Part shown: one piece after another, positions 1 to 7,267 of the stretch
Layout of the letters: every line of letters starts with the position of its first letter
Position numbering within the stretch: position 1 is the stretch's first letter
Assembly (NCBI RefSeq): GCF_000943555.1
Contig: NZ_JTDV01000015.1
Coordinates: 62,001 to 126,000, forward strand
Reading direction: 5' to 3'
Source of the DNA: Neotamlana nanhaiensis
GTDB lineage: Bacteria; Bacteroidota; Bacteroidia; Flavobacteriales; Flavobacteriaceae
DNA length: 64,000 nt
Translations under genes and position numbers: made by a program
Notes under the pieces: model-generated
What the model was told of the DNA's origin: nothing
The model's database searches: none
Seen by the model: the letters and a program-made list of their open reading frames with translations, nothing else

Positions 1-517
1 TTGATGGATACGCGTTAAGTAAGCTCCAATCGAATTTATAACCGTTGCCACCAGGAAGTTTACCCTTGGTGTCGAAAAGAAAGTAATTACAAACCACTTC
101 GTACGGCTCAATTTCATTGAAATTAAAGGTGTCGTTAACAGAAAAGACTTTTATTATTTCAACGTTGTTAGTTGTGAATAATTTAGTCGATTTTAGAATA
201 CTGCAATAGTACGGCGATTCATGACCGTGAAGCTGAACGGCTTGTAAGTTATAATCGGTTACCGTTTTTATTATGGTGCTAATTTCGGCGTTAACAAAAA
301 CACCTGTTTTCTTAATGCCTTCTGGTATGTTAGGAATGCTTTTTGCTTCGTAATTTCGTGGTGTTTTGTCGTAAAATATAAACCCAAGATAATCGGGTTG
401 CAATGCAGCAACTTGCTCGATGTTCTCTTGGTGTTTCATACCGCATATTTTAAGCTTAATCGAAGAGCTGTCGATTGTTTCGGGAGCTTGTTGCATTGTA
501 TTTGAAGTGTCTTTCAT
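1..517 (-). CDS. trpF: Phosphoribosylanthranilate isomerase TrpF (partial, 3' end outside window)
   Basis: Catalyses the Amadori rearrangement of phosphoribosylanthranilate to CdRP, the third step of tryptophan synthesis, in the cytoplasm. The reverse-strand frame starts at ATG 517 and stays open to base 1. About 22 residues in, the frame shows the family N-terminal signature KICGMK, whose Cys is catalytic. LQAVQLHGHE follows in the middle, and LFDTKG with GGNGYKFDW near the window edge matches the family's catalytic Asp and phosphate-binding loop. It is the last trp gene visible, 41 bp after trpC, so trpB and trpA probably lie beyond base 1. The roughly 20 residues before KICGMK are longer than usual, and a start at an inner Met (about base 496) is possible. 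Confidence 0.93.
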   Translation of the reverse strand, partial: MKDTSNTMQQAPETIDSSSIKLKICGMKHQENIEQVAALQPDYLGFIFYDKTPRNYEAKSIPNIPEGIKKTGVFVNAEISTIIKTVTDYNLQAVQLHGHESPYYCSILKSTKLFTTNNVEIIKVFSVNDTFNFNEIEPYEVVCNYFLFDTKGKLPGGNGYKFDWSLLNAYPS

Positions 518-558
518 TTACTGTGTGTTTAAATATAAGATCAGCTTTTCTGGACGAG

Positions 559-1341
559 TTAACTTAGACTTTTTATAAATTCCGTTGCACTTGATCCAGG
601 ATTATCGGTTTTCATAAAGTTTTCACCAATTAAAAAGCCTTGATAGCCGTAAGGTTGTAATTCTTTAATGGCTGCTATGTTGCTAATGCCACTTTCTGAT
701 ACTTTTACAAAATCGTCTGGAATTATTGTGCTTAAGGATTTACTGGTTTCTAGGCTAACTTCAAAGGTTTTTAAATTGCGGTTGTTTACACCGAGCATAT
801 CCAAACTTGGCATGATGGATTTGTGCAATTCGTCTTCGTTGTGAACTTCTAATAGCACATCTAAATTTAAGCTTTTAGCAAACTCTGAGAATTGTTTTAT
901 TTCTTCTCGGGTTAGAATGGCTGCAATGAGTAATATCACATCGGCACCGTATGCTTTGGCTTCTAAAATTTGGTATTCGTCAATGATGAATTCTTTACGA
1001 AGTAATGGTAAATTACAACTTGCTCTGGCGGTTAATAAATCGTCCAAAGAACCACCAAAGTATTTGCCGTCTGTTAATACCGACATGCCGCAAACGCCTG
1101 CATTTTCGTAACCTGTAGCGACATCTTGAACGTTTAAACCGTTGTTTATGACAGATTTTGATGGCGAACGACGTTTGTGTTCGGCAATTATTCCTGATTT
1201 GATGTTTCTTAAATTGTTAGCTAAAGAGGTGGTGTTTCTCGAAAATAAAACGGATTGTTCTAGTTGCGAGGTTGGTATTAAGGATTTTCTTAATGCTACT
1301 TCTTTGCGTTTATCAATTACTATTTTGTCTAGTATATTCAT
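559..1341 (-). CDS. trpC: Indole-3-glycerol-phosphate synthase
   Basis: Converts CdRP to indole-3-glycerol phosphate, the fourth step of tryptophan synthesis. The 260-residue length is normal for a monofunctional enzyme. The catalytic set is visible: AEHKRRSPSK at about 53-62 (Lys56), RKEF at 115-118 (Lys116), LLEVH at 163-167 (Glu166), VNNRNL at 185-190 and SESG at 215-218 for phosphate binding. It lies between trpD (78 bp upstream in transcription) and trpF (41 bp downstream), so it is transcribed from the trpE-side leader. The gap to trpD holds short direct and inverted repeats. TrpC and TrpF are separate proteins here, not fused as in Escherichia coli. Confidence 0.97.
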   Translation of the reverse strand: MNILDKIVIDKRKEVALRKSLIPTSQLEQSVLFSRNTTSLANNLRNIKSGIIAEHKRRSPSKSVINNGLNVQDVATGYENAGVCGMSVLTDGKYFGGSLDDLLTARASCNLPLLRKEFIIDEYQILEAKAYGADVILLIAAILTREEIKQFSEFAKSLNLDVLLEVHNEDELHKSIMPSLDMLGVNNRNLKTFEVSLETSKSLSTIIPDDFVKVSESGISNIAAIKELQPYGYQGFLIGENFMKTDNPGSSATEFIKSLS

Positions 1342-1346
1342 TATAT

Positions 1347-1415
1347 CAGTCTCAGTTGTCAGTCTCAGTAATCAGTTAAGTGGCGTTCTGCCTACTGTAA
1401 ATGTTAACTGAGACT
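1347..1415. repeat. Short direct and inverted repeats between trpD and trpC
   Basis: CAGTCTCAGT occurs twice in tandem (1347-1356 and 1360-1369, 3 bp apart). Its inverse ACTGAGACT lies at 1407-1415, so either direct copy could form a hairpin with it. The intervening bases contain no gene. It lies inside the trp operon and could be an RNA processing or stability element, or a decayed dispersed repeat; nothing in the sequence decides this. Confidence 0.5.
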
Positions 1416-1419
1416 AAAT

Positions 1420-2412
1420 TTATTTACTCAATTCAATCAATTTATCTAAACTTTGTTTTGCTTTCCCCGAGAATAAGGATTCTTTGGCTTTTTCAAAACC
1501 TGCTTGATGTGATATTTGTTCGGAGGTTGCAATGGCTAATCCTGCATTGGCGCAAACCACGTTATTTTGTGCTTCGGTGCCGTTTCCTGAAATAATATCT
1601 ACAAATATTTTTGCGGCATCGGCAATGGTATCGCCACCGTAAATGGCTTCTTGTGTTATGGTTTTTAATCCTAAATCTTCGGGTGAAAATAGTTTTTCGG
1701 TGTGGTTTGAAACGATTTTTGCTTTTCCTGTTAGCGATATTTCATCGTAACCATCAAGGGCGAAAACGATGTTGTAATTTTTATCGGTATTTTGATATAA
1801 AAAGCTATATAAACGTAATACTTCTAAATTAAAAACACCTAAAACTTGATTTTTTGGAAACGACGGATTTACCATAGGACCCAACATATTAAAAAAGGTT
1901 TTTACACCTAATTCACGACGAATTGGCGCTACATTTTTCATGGCTGGATGAAATAACGGCGCATGTAAAATACAAATACCTGCTTGATCGACACAGCGTT
2001 TAAGGAAATCTTCGTCATTAGAAAACTTTACACCCAAATGTTCCATAACATTTGATGAACCTGAAGTTGATGATACGCCGTAATTACCGTGCTTTGATAC
2101 GTTTACACCTGCGCCAGCAGTAATAAATGATGATAATGTTGAAATATTAAACGTGTTTTTGCCGTCGCCACCAGTTCCAACAATATCAATGGCGTTAAAA
2201 TCGCTTAAGTTAATAGGAACACAAAGCTCAAGTAGTGCTTCTCTAAAACCTAATAGCTCATCGATTGTGATACTGCGCATCATGTACACCGATAAAAAGC
2301 AAGCAATTTGGCTTTGGTTGTACATATCGTTTGATATGTTTACAATGATTTGTTTTGCCTCTTGTGTGGTAAGGGTTTCGTGGTTTATAAGTCTGTTTAG
2401 TGTGTCTTTCAT
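1420..2412 (-). CDS. trpD: Anthranilate phosphoribosyltransferase
   Basis: Transfers phosphoribose from PRPP to anthranilate, the second step of tryptophan synthesis. The 330-residue length fits the family. The PRPP-binding glycine loop GTGGDG is at 79-84, followed by KNTFNIST. KHGNYGVSS at 107-115 and SGSSNVMEHLG follow, then a helical domain with RRELGVKTFFNMLGP. It is a single-function protein, not fused to TrpG. The gene sits between trpG and trpC. The 92-bp gap to trpG contains two palindromic elements, while the gap to trpC is 78 bp. Control is expected through the leader upstream of trpE. Confidence 0.97.
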   Translation of the reverse strand: MKDTLNRLINHETLTTQEAKQIIVNISNDMYNQSQIACFLSVYMMRSITIDELLGFREALLELCVPINLSDFNAIDIVGTGGDGKNTFNISTLSSFITAGAGVNVSKHGNYGVSSTSGSSNVMEHLGVKFSNDEDFLKRCVDQAGICILHAPLFHPAMKNVAPIRRELGVKTFFNMLGPMVNPSFPKNQVLGVFNLEVLRLYSFLYQNTDKNYNIVFALDGYDEISLTGKAKIVSNHTEKLFSPEDLGLKTITQEAIYGGDTIADAAKIFVDIISGNGTEAQNNVVCANAGLAIATSEQISHQAGFEKAKESLFSGKAKQSLDKLIELSK

Positions 2413-2502
2413 GGCCTCTCCCTAACCCTCTCCAAAGGAGAGGGAATATGTTCTAAATTATTTATAATGTTTAGTAAGTCCCCTTTGGGGATTTAGGGGC
2501 TT
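2413..2502. repeat. Two adjacent palindromic repeat elements between trpG and trpD
   Basis: The gap contains CCCTCTCC-AAA-GGAGAGGG (about 2424-2443) and, 30 bases on, CCCCTTTGGGG with a further TTTAGGGGC extension (about 2480-2502). Both are C/G-rich islands in very AT-rich DNA and form strong hairpins without a poly-T tail, so they are not classic terminators. From general knowledge, elements of this look are scattered through flavobacterial intergenic regions; copy number in this genome cannot be judged from the window. Confidence 0.6.
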
Positions 2503-2504
2503 TT

Positions 2505-3071
2505 CTAATGCTTCACCCAATTCTCTAAAATCTTTTTTCCGCCTGGTGTTAAAACCGATTCGGGATGGTATTGTACACCGCGTACATCGTATGTTTTATG
2601 GCGTAAGGACATAATTTGTCCGTTTTCGTCAAACGAAGTGGCTTCTAAAGTTTCGGGTAAATTGGCGTTTACAACCCATGAGTGATAACGGCCAACTTCA
2701 ATATTTTTATCTAATCCATTAAAAATGTATTCGTCGTCTACACTTAGTGTTACGTTTGTTGCAACGCCGTGGTACACATCATCTAAATTTTTAAGCGAAC
2801 CACCAAAAACTTCACCTATGGCTTGTTGCCCTAAGCACACGCCCAAAATACTTTTTGTGGCAGCGTATTTTTCAATAATAGCTTTTAGTAAACCTGCCTC
2901 ATCTGGAATACCAGGACCTGGCGACAGTACAATTTTATCGAATGGTTCAACATCTTCAAGTTGTAATTTGTCGTTTCTAACAACGGTAACTTCACAGTTT
3001 AAATCTTCTAAATAATGTACAAGATTATAAGTGAAACTGTCGTAATTGTCTATTACTAATACTTTTTTCAT
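2505..3071 (-). CDS. trpG: Anthranilate synthase component II (glutamine amidotransferase)
   Basis: Supplies ammonia from glutamine to TrpE for anthranilate formation. The 188-residue class I glutamine amidotransferase shows the N-terminal VLVIDNYDSFTYNLVHY, an SPGPG oxyanion strand at 50-54, the nucleophile Cys79 in GVCLGQQAIGE, and the His168/Glu170 pair in YHPES. The same fold can serve para-aminobenzoate synthase (PabA). Its position between trpE and trpD argues for the tryptophan role, although a shared role with folate synthesis cannot be excluded. It is separated from trpE by 306 bp of repeat-like, non-coding DNA. Confidence 0.96.
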   Translation of the reverse strand: MKKVLVIDNYDSFTYNLVHYLEDLNCEVTVVRNDKLQLEDVEPFDKIVLSPGPGIPDEAGLLKAIIEKYAATKSILGVCLGQQAIGEVFGGSLKNLDDVYHGVATNVTLSVDDEYIFNGLDKNIEVGRYHSWVVNANLPETLEATSFDENGQIMSLRHKTYDVRGVQYHPESVLTPGGKKILENWVKH

Positions 3072-3377
3072 AGTTGCTATCCTGAACTTGATTCAGGATC
3101 TTATTTAAATTATCTTTTACTATTCTAAGTTCATTTTGTCTTGATACAAAACCCTTCGACTGCGCTCAGGATAGACCAAGCCAAAAATCAAATCAATCTA
3201 AGGAAATTCCTTCGGAACGTTCGCTTTGAAAACTTCATGCTTGAAGCTGTGCTTCGCAATTCCGTTTTTCGCTCTCTATTTCTGTAGATTGAACTTTCGA
3301 CTGTGTCGAAATTAGGGACTTGCTTTTTTCCTGCTTTTATTTCTTGTTCTATTCTAAAATTTCAATCTATCTAACAT
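3072..3377. repeat. Non-coding 306-bp gap between trpE and trpG made of repeat-like hairpins
   Basis: No plausible gene. Short palindromes are visible: CCTGAACTTGATTCAGG (about 3081-3097), the CCTTCGACTGCGCTCAGG type of element (about 3152-3170) and TTTCGACTGTGTCGAAA (about 3295-3311). There is also a GC-richer block around 3200-3280. The 3' edge has two CATCTAA-like heptamers (3368-3381) that supply the trpE stop codon. The first elements look like the dispersed intergenic repeats common in Flavobacteriaceae. The gap interrupts an operon that is otherwise spaced by less than 100 bp. Confidence 0.55.
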
Positions 3378-4784
3378 CTAAATTTCTTCTGCCAACTTTA
3401 TCGCTTTGTTTAGGGCGCCGAGTTTGTTGTAAACTTCTTGGGTTTCGCTGTTTTCGTTCGATTTAGAAACCATACCCGCACCAGCTTGCCAATTCAGTTT
3501 GTAATCTTTACTTAAAAAGGTACGAATCATGATAGCGTGATTAAAATTGCCATTAAAATCCATAAAACCTATAGCGCCACCATAATACCCGCGACTTGTT
3601 TTTTCGTATTTTTCAATTAACTGCATTGCCATGTGTTTTGGTGCACCACTTAGTGTGCCTGCTGGAAATGTGTCGGCAACAACTTGCATGGTTGAGGTGC
3701 TTTTATGTTTTTGACCAACCACTTTACTTACCAAGTGAATAACATGCGAGAAAAACTGAACTTCGCGGTAAGTTTCAACGTTTACGCTATTACCGTGTCG
3801 GCTTAAATCGTTTCTTGCTAAATCGACAAGCATGACGTGTTCGGCATTTTCTTTATCGTCGTTTTTTAGTTTTTCGGCTAAAATTTCATCTTGCTCGTAA
3901 TCGCCAGTTCTTTTGTAGGTTCCAGCAATGGGGTGAATTTCGGCTGCGCCATCACTAACAATAAGTTGCGCTTCGGGCGAACTACCAAATATTTTGAAAT
4001 CGCCATAATCGAAATAAAATAAATAGGGCGACGGATTTATACTTCGTAAGGCGCGGTATACATTAAAATCATCACCTGTAAACTCTTGAGAGAAACGGCG
4101 TGATAATACCAGTTGAAACACATCACCGCGTTGACAGTGTTTCTTTGCTAGTTTTACGTGTTCTTTAAATTCATCGTCGGTTAAATTAGATTCAATGTCA
4201 TTTTTTACATTAAAATTGAATGATGCAAAATTTTGAACATTAATAAGTTGATCGATTTCATGAATGTTATTATCCATGTTTTCATAACAATGCGCAAAAA
4301 TATAAGCTTCATTTTTAAAATGATTTATGGCTATAATATTCTTGTAAACTGCATAATACACATCTGGAATAGTTACAGAGTTTTCTTTTTTGCCAATCTC
4401 AATATCTTCAAAATAACGTACAGCATCGTAAGCGGTGTAACCAAAAATACCGTTATTTATAAATTGAAAATCTTCATCGGTTTCAACATCAAAAAGCTGT
4501 GTGAAATTATAAATCTCATCAACTACATTAACATCTTCCGTAATGTTTAAACTCGTATTACTTCCGTCAGGGAAAGTTTGAGAAATTACTTCGTTTTCAA
4601 TTTTTATCGAGGCAATTGGGTTAAAACATATATACGAAAAGTTCTTGTGATTACGGTGATAATCGCCACTTTCTAACAAAATACTGTTGGGGTATTTGTC
4701 GCGTATTTTATAGTAAACAGTAACAGGAGTTATGGTATCTGTTAATATTTTTTTGTAATGTGTATGTAATCTATGTTGTTTCAT
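3378..4784 (-). CDS. trpE: Anthranilate synthase component I
   Basis: Makes anthranilate from chorismate with TrpG, the first step of tryptophan synthesis. The 468 residues comprise an N-terminal Anth_synt_I_N region containing LLESGDYHRNHKNFS, probably part of the Trp feedback site, followed by a chorismate-binding domain. The latter carries GDVFQLVLSRRF, IAGTYKRTG, MLVDLARNDLSRHG and FPAGTLSGAPKHMA, all family hallmarks. TrpE is favoured over PabB by the trpGDCF neighbours and the Trp-codon leader 116 bp upstream. The stop codon is supplied by a heptamer repeat. Transcription is probably controlled by attenuation at 4825-4948. Confidence 0.96.
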   Translation of the reverse strand: MKQHRLHTHYKKILTDTITPVTVYYKIRDKYPNSILLESGDYHRNHKNFSYICFNPIASIKIENEVISQTFPDGSNTSLNITEDVNVVDEIYNFTQLFDVETDEDFQFINNGIFGYTAYDAVRYFEDIEIGKKENSVTIPDVYYAVYKNIIAINHFKNEAYIFAHCYENMDNNIHEIDQLINVQNFASFNFNVKNDIESNLTDDEFKEHVKLAKKHCQRGDVFQLVLSRRFSQEFTGDDFNVYRALRSINPSPYLFYFDYGDFKIFGSSPEAQLIVSDGAAEIHPIAGTYKRTGDYEQDEILAEKLKNDDKENAEHVMLVDLARNDLSRHGNSVNVETYREVQFFSHVIHLVSKVVGQKHKSTSTMQVVADTFPAGTLSGAPKHMAMQLIEKYEKTSRGYYGGAIGFMDFNGNFNHAIMIRTFLSKDYKLNWQAGAGMVSKSNENSETQEVYNKLGALNKAIKLAEEI

Positions 4785-4824
4785 TTAGTTTAAATTTTTA
4801 TTCTAAAAAATGAATTAGAACAAA

Positions 4825-4855
4825 GAAAAAAGGCCTGTCGTGAATGACAAGCCTT
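4825..4855 (-). terminator. trp attenuator (leader terminator)
   Basis: Read on the minus strand, AAGGCTTGTC (4855-4846), a 6-base loop (4845-4840) and GACAGGCCTT (4839-4830) make a 10-bp stem with one G.U pair, followed by five T. It lies 45 bases after the trpL stop and about 40 before trpE. The segment TTCACGA (complement of 4838-4844), in its loop and 3' arm, is exactly complementary to TCGTGAA (complement of 4891-4897) just after the leader peptide, giving an alternative antiterminator pairing of 7 bp. Confidence 0.88.
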
Positions 4856-4900
4856 GATTTATATTTTAATTAAATATACAAAGTAATTGCTTCACGAACG

Positions 4901-4948
4901 TTAGTTACGTAAACACCACCACCAAATATTATTTAATAAATTATTCAT
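4901..4948 (-). CDS. trpL: trp operon leader peptide (15 residues, three consecutive Trp)
   Basis: The minus strand from ATG 4948 to TAA 4901 encodes MNNLLNNIWWWCLRN. Three adjacent TGG codons (4924-4916) in so short a peptide, just upstream of trpE and followed by a terminator hairpin, are the signature of ribosome-mediated attenuation. Expected mechanism: when Trp-tRNA is scarce the ribosome stalls on the TGG run, the TCGTGAA segment at 4897-4891 stays free and pairs with the terminator strand, and trpE-F are transcribed. When Trp is plentiful the ribosome reaches TAA 4901 and covers that segment, so the terminator forms. The start lies only about 13-15 bases from the inferred transcription start, with no Shine-Dalgarno, as is common in Bacteroidota. 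Confidence 0.9.
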   Translation of the reverse strand: MNNLLNNIWWWCLRN

Positions 4949-4957
4949 TTTGTTACT

Positions 4958-4971
4958 TTTGATGCATCAAA
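4958..4971. promoter_or_regulatory. Perfect 14-bp palindrome at the trp transcription start
   Basis: TTTGATGCATCAAA is a perfect palindrome. On the minus strand its right arm overlaps the TTTG of the -7 box and its centre falls at the expected start site, a usual place for a repressor operator. No regulator gene is adjacent. It could equally be chance in AT-rich DNA, so an operator role is inference. Confidence 0.4.
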
Positions 4972-4999
4972 TATAAAAACGAAAAAAATATTACCCAAA
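4968..4999 (-). promoter_or_regulatory. Bacteroidota-type promoter of the trp operon
   Basis: On the minus strand, TTTG (complement of 4996-4999), a 20-bp spacer and TATATTTG (complement of 4968-4975) match the Bacteroidota housekeeping consensus TTTG / TAnnTTTG. The start would fall near 4961-4963, just before the trpL start codon at 4948. Confidence 0.75.
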
Positions 5000-5074
5000 A
5001 GTTTAAAACATTTTTTAATTAAAAGTTTGTTAAACTATTATAAAAACAGATTTCAGTTAATTATTTTTAAGGTT

Positions 5075-5608
5075 ATGAAACTAAAACTTATTTTTATTGT
5101 ATTTTTTGCATTAGCTAGTTGTAAGCAGGAAAGTAAAAAGGAAACCAATGTTAAAGAAATTTCTAAAGCTAAAGCGATAAAAACTAACAATGCACTTGAA
5201 ATTTACGATTTCAATGGTATCGAGCCATTTTTAAATATAAAGGACAATAAAACGTATGTGGTTAATTTTTGGGCAACATGGTGTGGGCCTTGTGTAAAAG
5301 AATTACCTCATTTTGAAGAACTTTATAAAAATTATAGAGATAAGAATGTAGAAGTTTTGTTAGTAAGTTTAGATTTTCCACACCAATACGATACAAAATT
5401 GAAGCCTTTTATTAAGGAACGTAAATTACAATCGAAAGTTTTGGTTTTAGACGATCCTGATATGAACACATGGATTCCTAAAGTAGACGAAAACTGGTCG
5501 GGCTCAATACCTGCTACAATAATTTACAATAAAAATGAACGCACTTTTTTTGAACAATCATTCACATATGAAGAATTAGAAGAACAACTACAACAATTTT
5601 TAAATTAA
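5075..5608 (+). CDS. TlpA/ResA-like thioredoxin-fold lipoprotein
   Basis: A 177-residue extracytoplasmic thiol-disulfide protein. ATG 5075 gives a lipoprotein signal (hydrophobic run, then LASC with Cys16 as lipidation site); an in-frame upstream ATG at 5027 would bury this signal and is rejected. Residues 65-75 carry WATWCGPC (Cys70, Cys73), followed by KELPHFEEL and VEVLLVSLDF, typical of TlpA/ResA proteins that reduce apo-cytochromes or other periplasmic proteins. SGSIPATIIYN near the end holds the cis-Pro. Six bases separate it from the next redoxin gene, so the two are probably co-transcribed. The natural partner is unknown. Confidence 0.88.
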   Translation: MKLKLIFIVFFALASCKQESKKETNVKEISKAKAIKTNNALEIYDFNGIEPFLNIKDNKTYVVNFWATWCGPCVKELPHFEELYKNYRDKNVEVLLVSLDFPHQYDTKLKPFIKERKLQSKVLVLDDPDMNTWIPKVDENWSGSIPATIIYNKNERTFFEQSFTYEELEEQLQQFLN

Positions 5609-5614
5609 AACAAA

Positions 5615-6244
5615 ATGAAAAAAACAACCACATTAATAGTCGCGGGATGTTTGGTGTTATTAGTTAGCGCCTTTGCCGTAAAAAAAATAGCCACTGCTGA
5701 AGGTTACAAAATTGGTGATATTGCCGAAAATTTTACTTTAAAAAACATTGATGGTAAAATGGTGTCTTTATCAGATTACGAAAATGAAAAAGGCGTTATT
5801 GTAACTTTTACATGCAATACATGTCCGTATGCTGTGGCCTATGAAGATAGAATTGTAGCTTTAGATAAAAAGTACGCGAAGCAAGGGTATCCAGTATTAG
5901 CTATTATGCCAAATGATACAAGTATAAAGCCGGATGATGATTTGAACGCAATGAAAAAAAGAGCCGATGAAAAAGGCTTTACTTTTCCTTATTTAATTGA
6001 TGAAAAACAGGACGTTTTTCCAAAATTTGGAGCCACAAAAACGCCTCATATTTTTATTTTAGATAGAACTGAAGTTGGCTTTGTAGTATCATACATTGGT
6101 GCTATAGATAATAATTACAAAAGTGCAGAAGCGGTAACAACAAAATATGTTGAAAATGCGGTTGATGCGCTAATAAAAGGAGAAGAAATAATAGAAAAAG
6201 AAACCAAAGCTATTGGTTGCTCTATTAAAGTAGCGAAAAACTAA
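5615..6244 (+). CDS. Thioredoxin/AhpC-TSA-like family protein
   Basis: A 209-residue redoxin. An N-terminal hydrophobic stretch (about 5-22) indicates export or membrane anchoring. GDIAENFTLKNIDGKMVSL at 34-52 is the usual AhpC/TSA lead-in. The active site TFTCNTCPYA (Cys67, Cys70) is the CNTCPYA variant found in a distinct subgroup of thioredoxin-fold proteins often annotated as thiol-disulfide isomerase or redoxin. KTPHIFILD around 148-156 holds the cis-Pro. It follows the TlpA-like lipoprotein by 6 bp, suggesting a shared envelope redox role. A hairpin terminator follows at 6272-6305. Confidence 0.85.
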   Translation: MKKTTTLIVAGCLVLLVSAFAVKKIATAEGYKIGDIAENFTLKNIDGKMVSLSDYENEKGVIVTFTCNTCPYAVAYEDRIVALDKKYAKQGYPVLAIMPNDTSIKPDDDLNAMKKRADEKGFTFPYLIDEKQDVFPKFGATKTPHIFILDRTEVGFVVSYIGAIDNNYKSAEAVTTKYVENAVDALIKGEEIIEKETKAIGCSIKVAKN

Positions 6245-6271
6245 ACACCCATTATTAGTTACTCAAAAATT

Positions 6272-6305
6272 AAAAATCTGAACATTTCATGCTTCAGATT
6301 TTTTT
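6272..6305 (+). terminator. Intrinsic terminator after the redoxin pair
   Basis: AAAAATCTGAA (6272-6282) pairs with TTCAGATTTTT (6293-6303) around a 10-base loop and runs into more T. Confidence 0.75.
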
Positions 6306-6352
6306 CATTATACAGCTTTTAATAATATTGTAATATAAATGTAATTAAAATT

Positions 6353-6667
6353 ATGGAAGATTTATCGCAAGACGAATGGCAAGAACAATTAGTGGACGAT
6401 GCTAATGCCGTAATATTAGATGTAAGAACTGATGCCGAGGTAGCCGATGGCATTATTCCTAACGCTATACATATTGATATTTATAAAGGGCAAGAATTTA
6501 TAAACGAAATAGAAAAACTCGATAAAAGTAAAAACTATTACGTGTATTGTCGTTCTGGAAATAGGAGCGGGCAAGCCTGCAAAATTATGGATGAGTTAGG
6601 TTTTGAAAACGCTTATAACTTAGAAGGCGGTATGCTGCAATGGACGGGTGATGTTGTAGATAAATAA
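6353..6667 (+). CDS. Rhodanese-like domain protein
   Basis: A single rhodanese domain of 104 residues with no signal peptide, so probably cytoplasmic. The active-site loop is intact: YCRSGNRSG with Cys66 as persulfide carrier, preceded by ILDVRTDAEVADGIIPNAIHID (DVR at 23-25). The end, NLEGGMLQWTG, is typical of small stand-alone rhodaneses of the PspE/GlpE kind. Substrate and sulfur donor are unknown. It has its own downstream terminator and a terminator upstream, so it is likely monocistronic. Its position next to thiol-disulfide genes is suggestive but not proof of a shared pathway. Confidence 0.9.
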   Translation: MEDLSQDEWQEQLVDDANAVILDVRTDAEVADGIIPNAIHIDIYKGQEFINEIEKLDKSKNYYVYCRSGNRSGQACKIMDELGFENAYNLEGGMLQWTGDVVDK

Positions 6668-6693
6668 AGACAAGAAAAACTTTTAATATTTAA

Positions 6694-6735
6694 GAATCTT
6701 TGGAGAATAATTAATTTAATTTCCAAAGATTTTTT
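6694..6735 (+). terminator. Intrinsic terminator after the rhodanese gene
   Basis: AATCTTTGGA (6695-6704) pairs with TCCAAAGATT (6722-6731) over a 17-base loop, followed by TTTTT. Confidence 0.7.
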
Positions 6736-6893
6736 GTTAAAACTAATTTCATCTTCTTTTTTAGTACTTTAACTTGTTTATTTTATTATAAACTTCAGTT
6801 TGTATAGTTTTGTATAAGAACTGTGTTATTAAATATCGATTACACAAATTTTTAGCAAAAAAATATTAATTCATTAATCCCCTCCTTTAAGTC

Positions 6894-7163
6894 ATGGAAA
6901 ATGGTTACGTAATTTTAGGTATTGTAGCTTTATTGTTTTTGAGTATGTATGGCTACTCGTATTGGTCTGTTTTTAAAGAGAAAATCATTCAAAAGAGAGC
7001 ACACGAAGAACAATTAAAAAAGCAAGAAATTAGGCGTCAACGTCGTCTAAAAAATCAAGCTTTAATTGACGCTAAAGTTAATGCTTTTAATAAACGTAAA
7101 GCCGAAATTAAGCATGAATTAAGTATGCTTAACCGCCTTAAAGAGCAACAAAAAGTTAGTTAA
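6894..7163 (+). CDS. Small single-pass membrane protein with basic helical tail
   Basis: An 89-residue protein I do not recognise. Residues 4-23 form one hydrophobic membrane segment; the rest is highly charged, rich in Lys/Arg/Glu/Gln, and predicted to be one long amphipathic or coiled-coil helix (EEQLKKQEIRRQRRLKN). This is a type I/III-like small membrane protein with a cytoplasmic basic tail. Terminators lie on both sides (6694-6735 and 7185-7216), so it is probably a single-gene unit. Coding potential is supported by the clean frame and the terminator directly after its stop. No function is assigned. Confidence 0.75.
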   Translation: MENGYVILGIVALLFLSMYGYSYWSVFKEKIIQKRAHEEQLKKQEIRRQRRLKNQALIDAKVNAFNKRKAEIKHELSMLNRLKEQQKVS

Positions 7164-7184
7164 TACTTCGTAATTTATATAATT

Positions 7185-7218
7185 TAAAGCCCATATTTTT
7201 ATGGGCTTTTCTTTTTTT
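7185..7218 (+). terminator. Intrinsic terminator
   Basis: AAAGCCCAT (7186-7194) and ATGGGCTTT (7201-7209) form a 9-bp stem with a 6-base loop of T/A, followed by a T-rich tail. Confidence 0.8.
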
Positions 7219-7267
7219 GTTAACTTCACAAATCAATCTTAATATTTTATAATAAAAACAAATTTAT

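Noticed and set aside
4233-4550. Open frame on the plus strand inside trpE
   Set aside because: Antisense shadow of trpE with hydrophobic low-complexity text and no motif.
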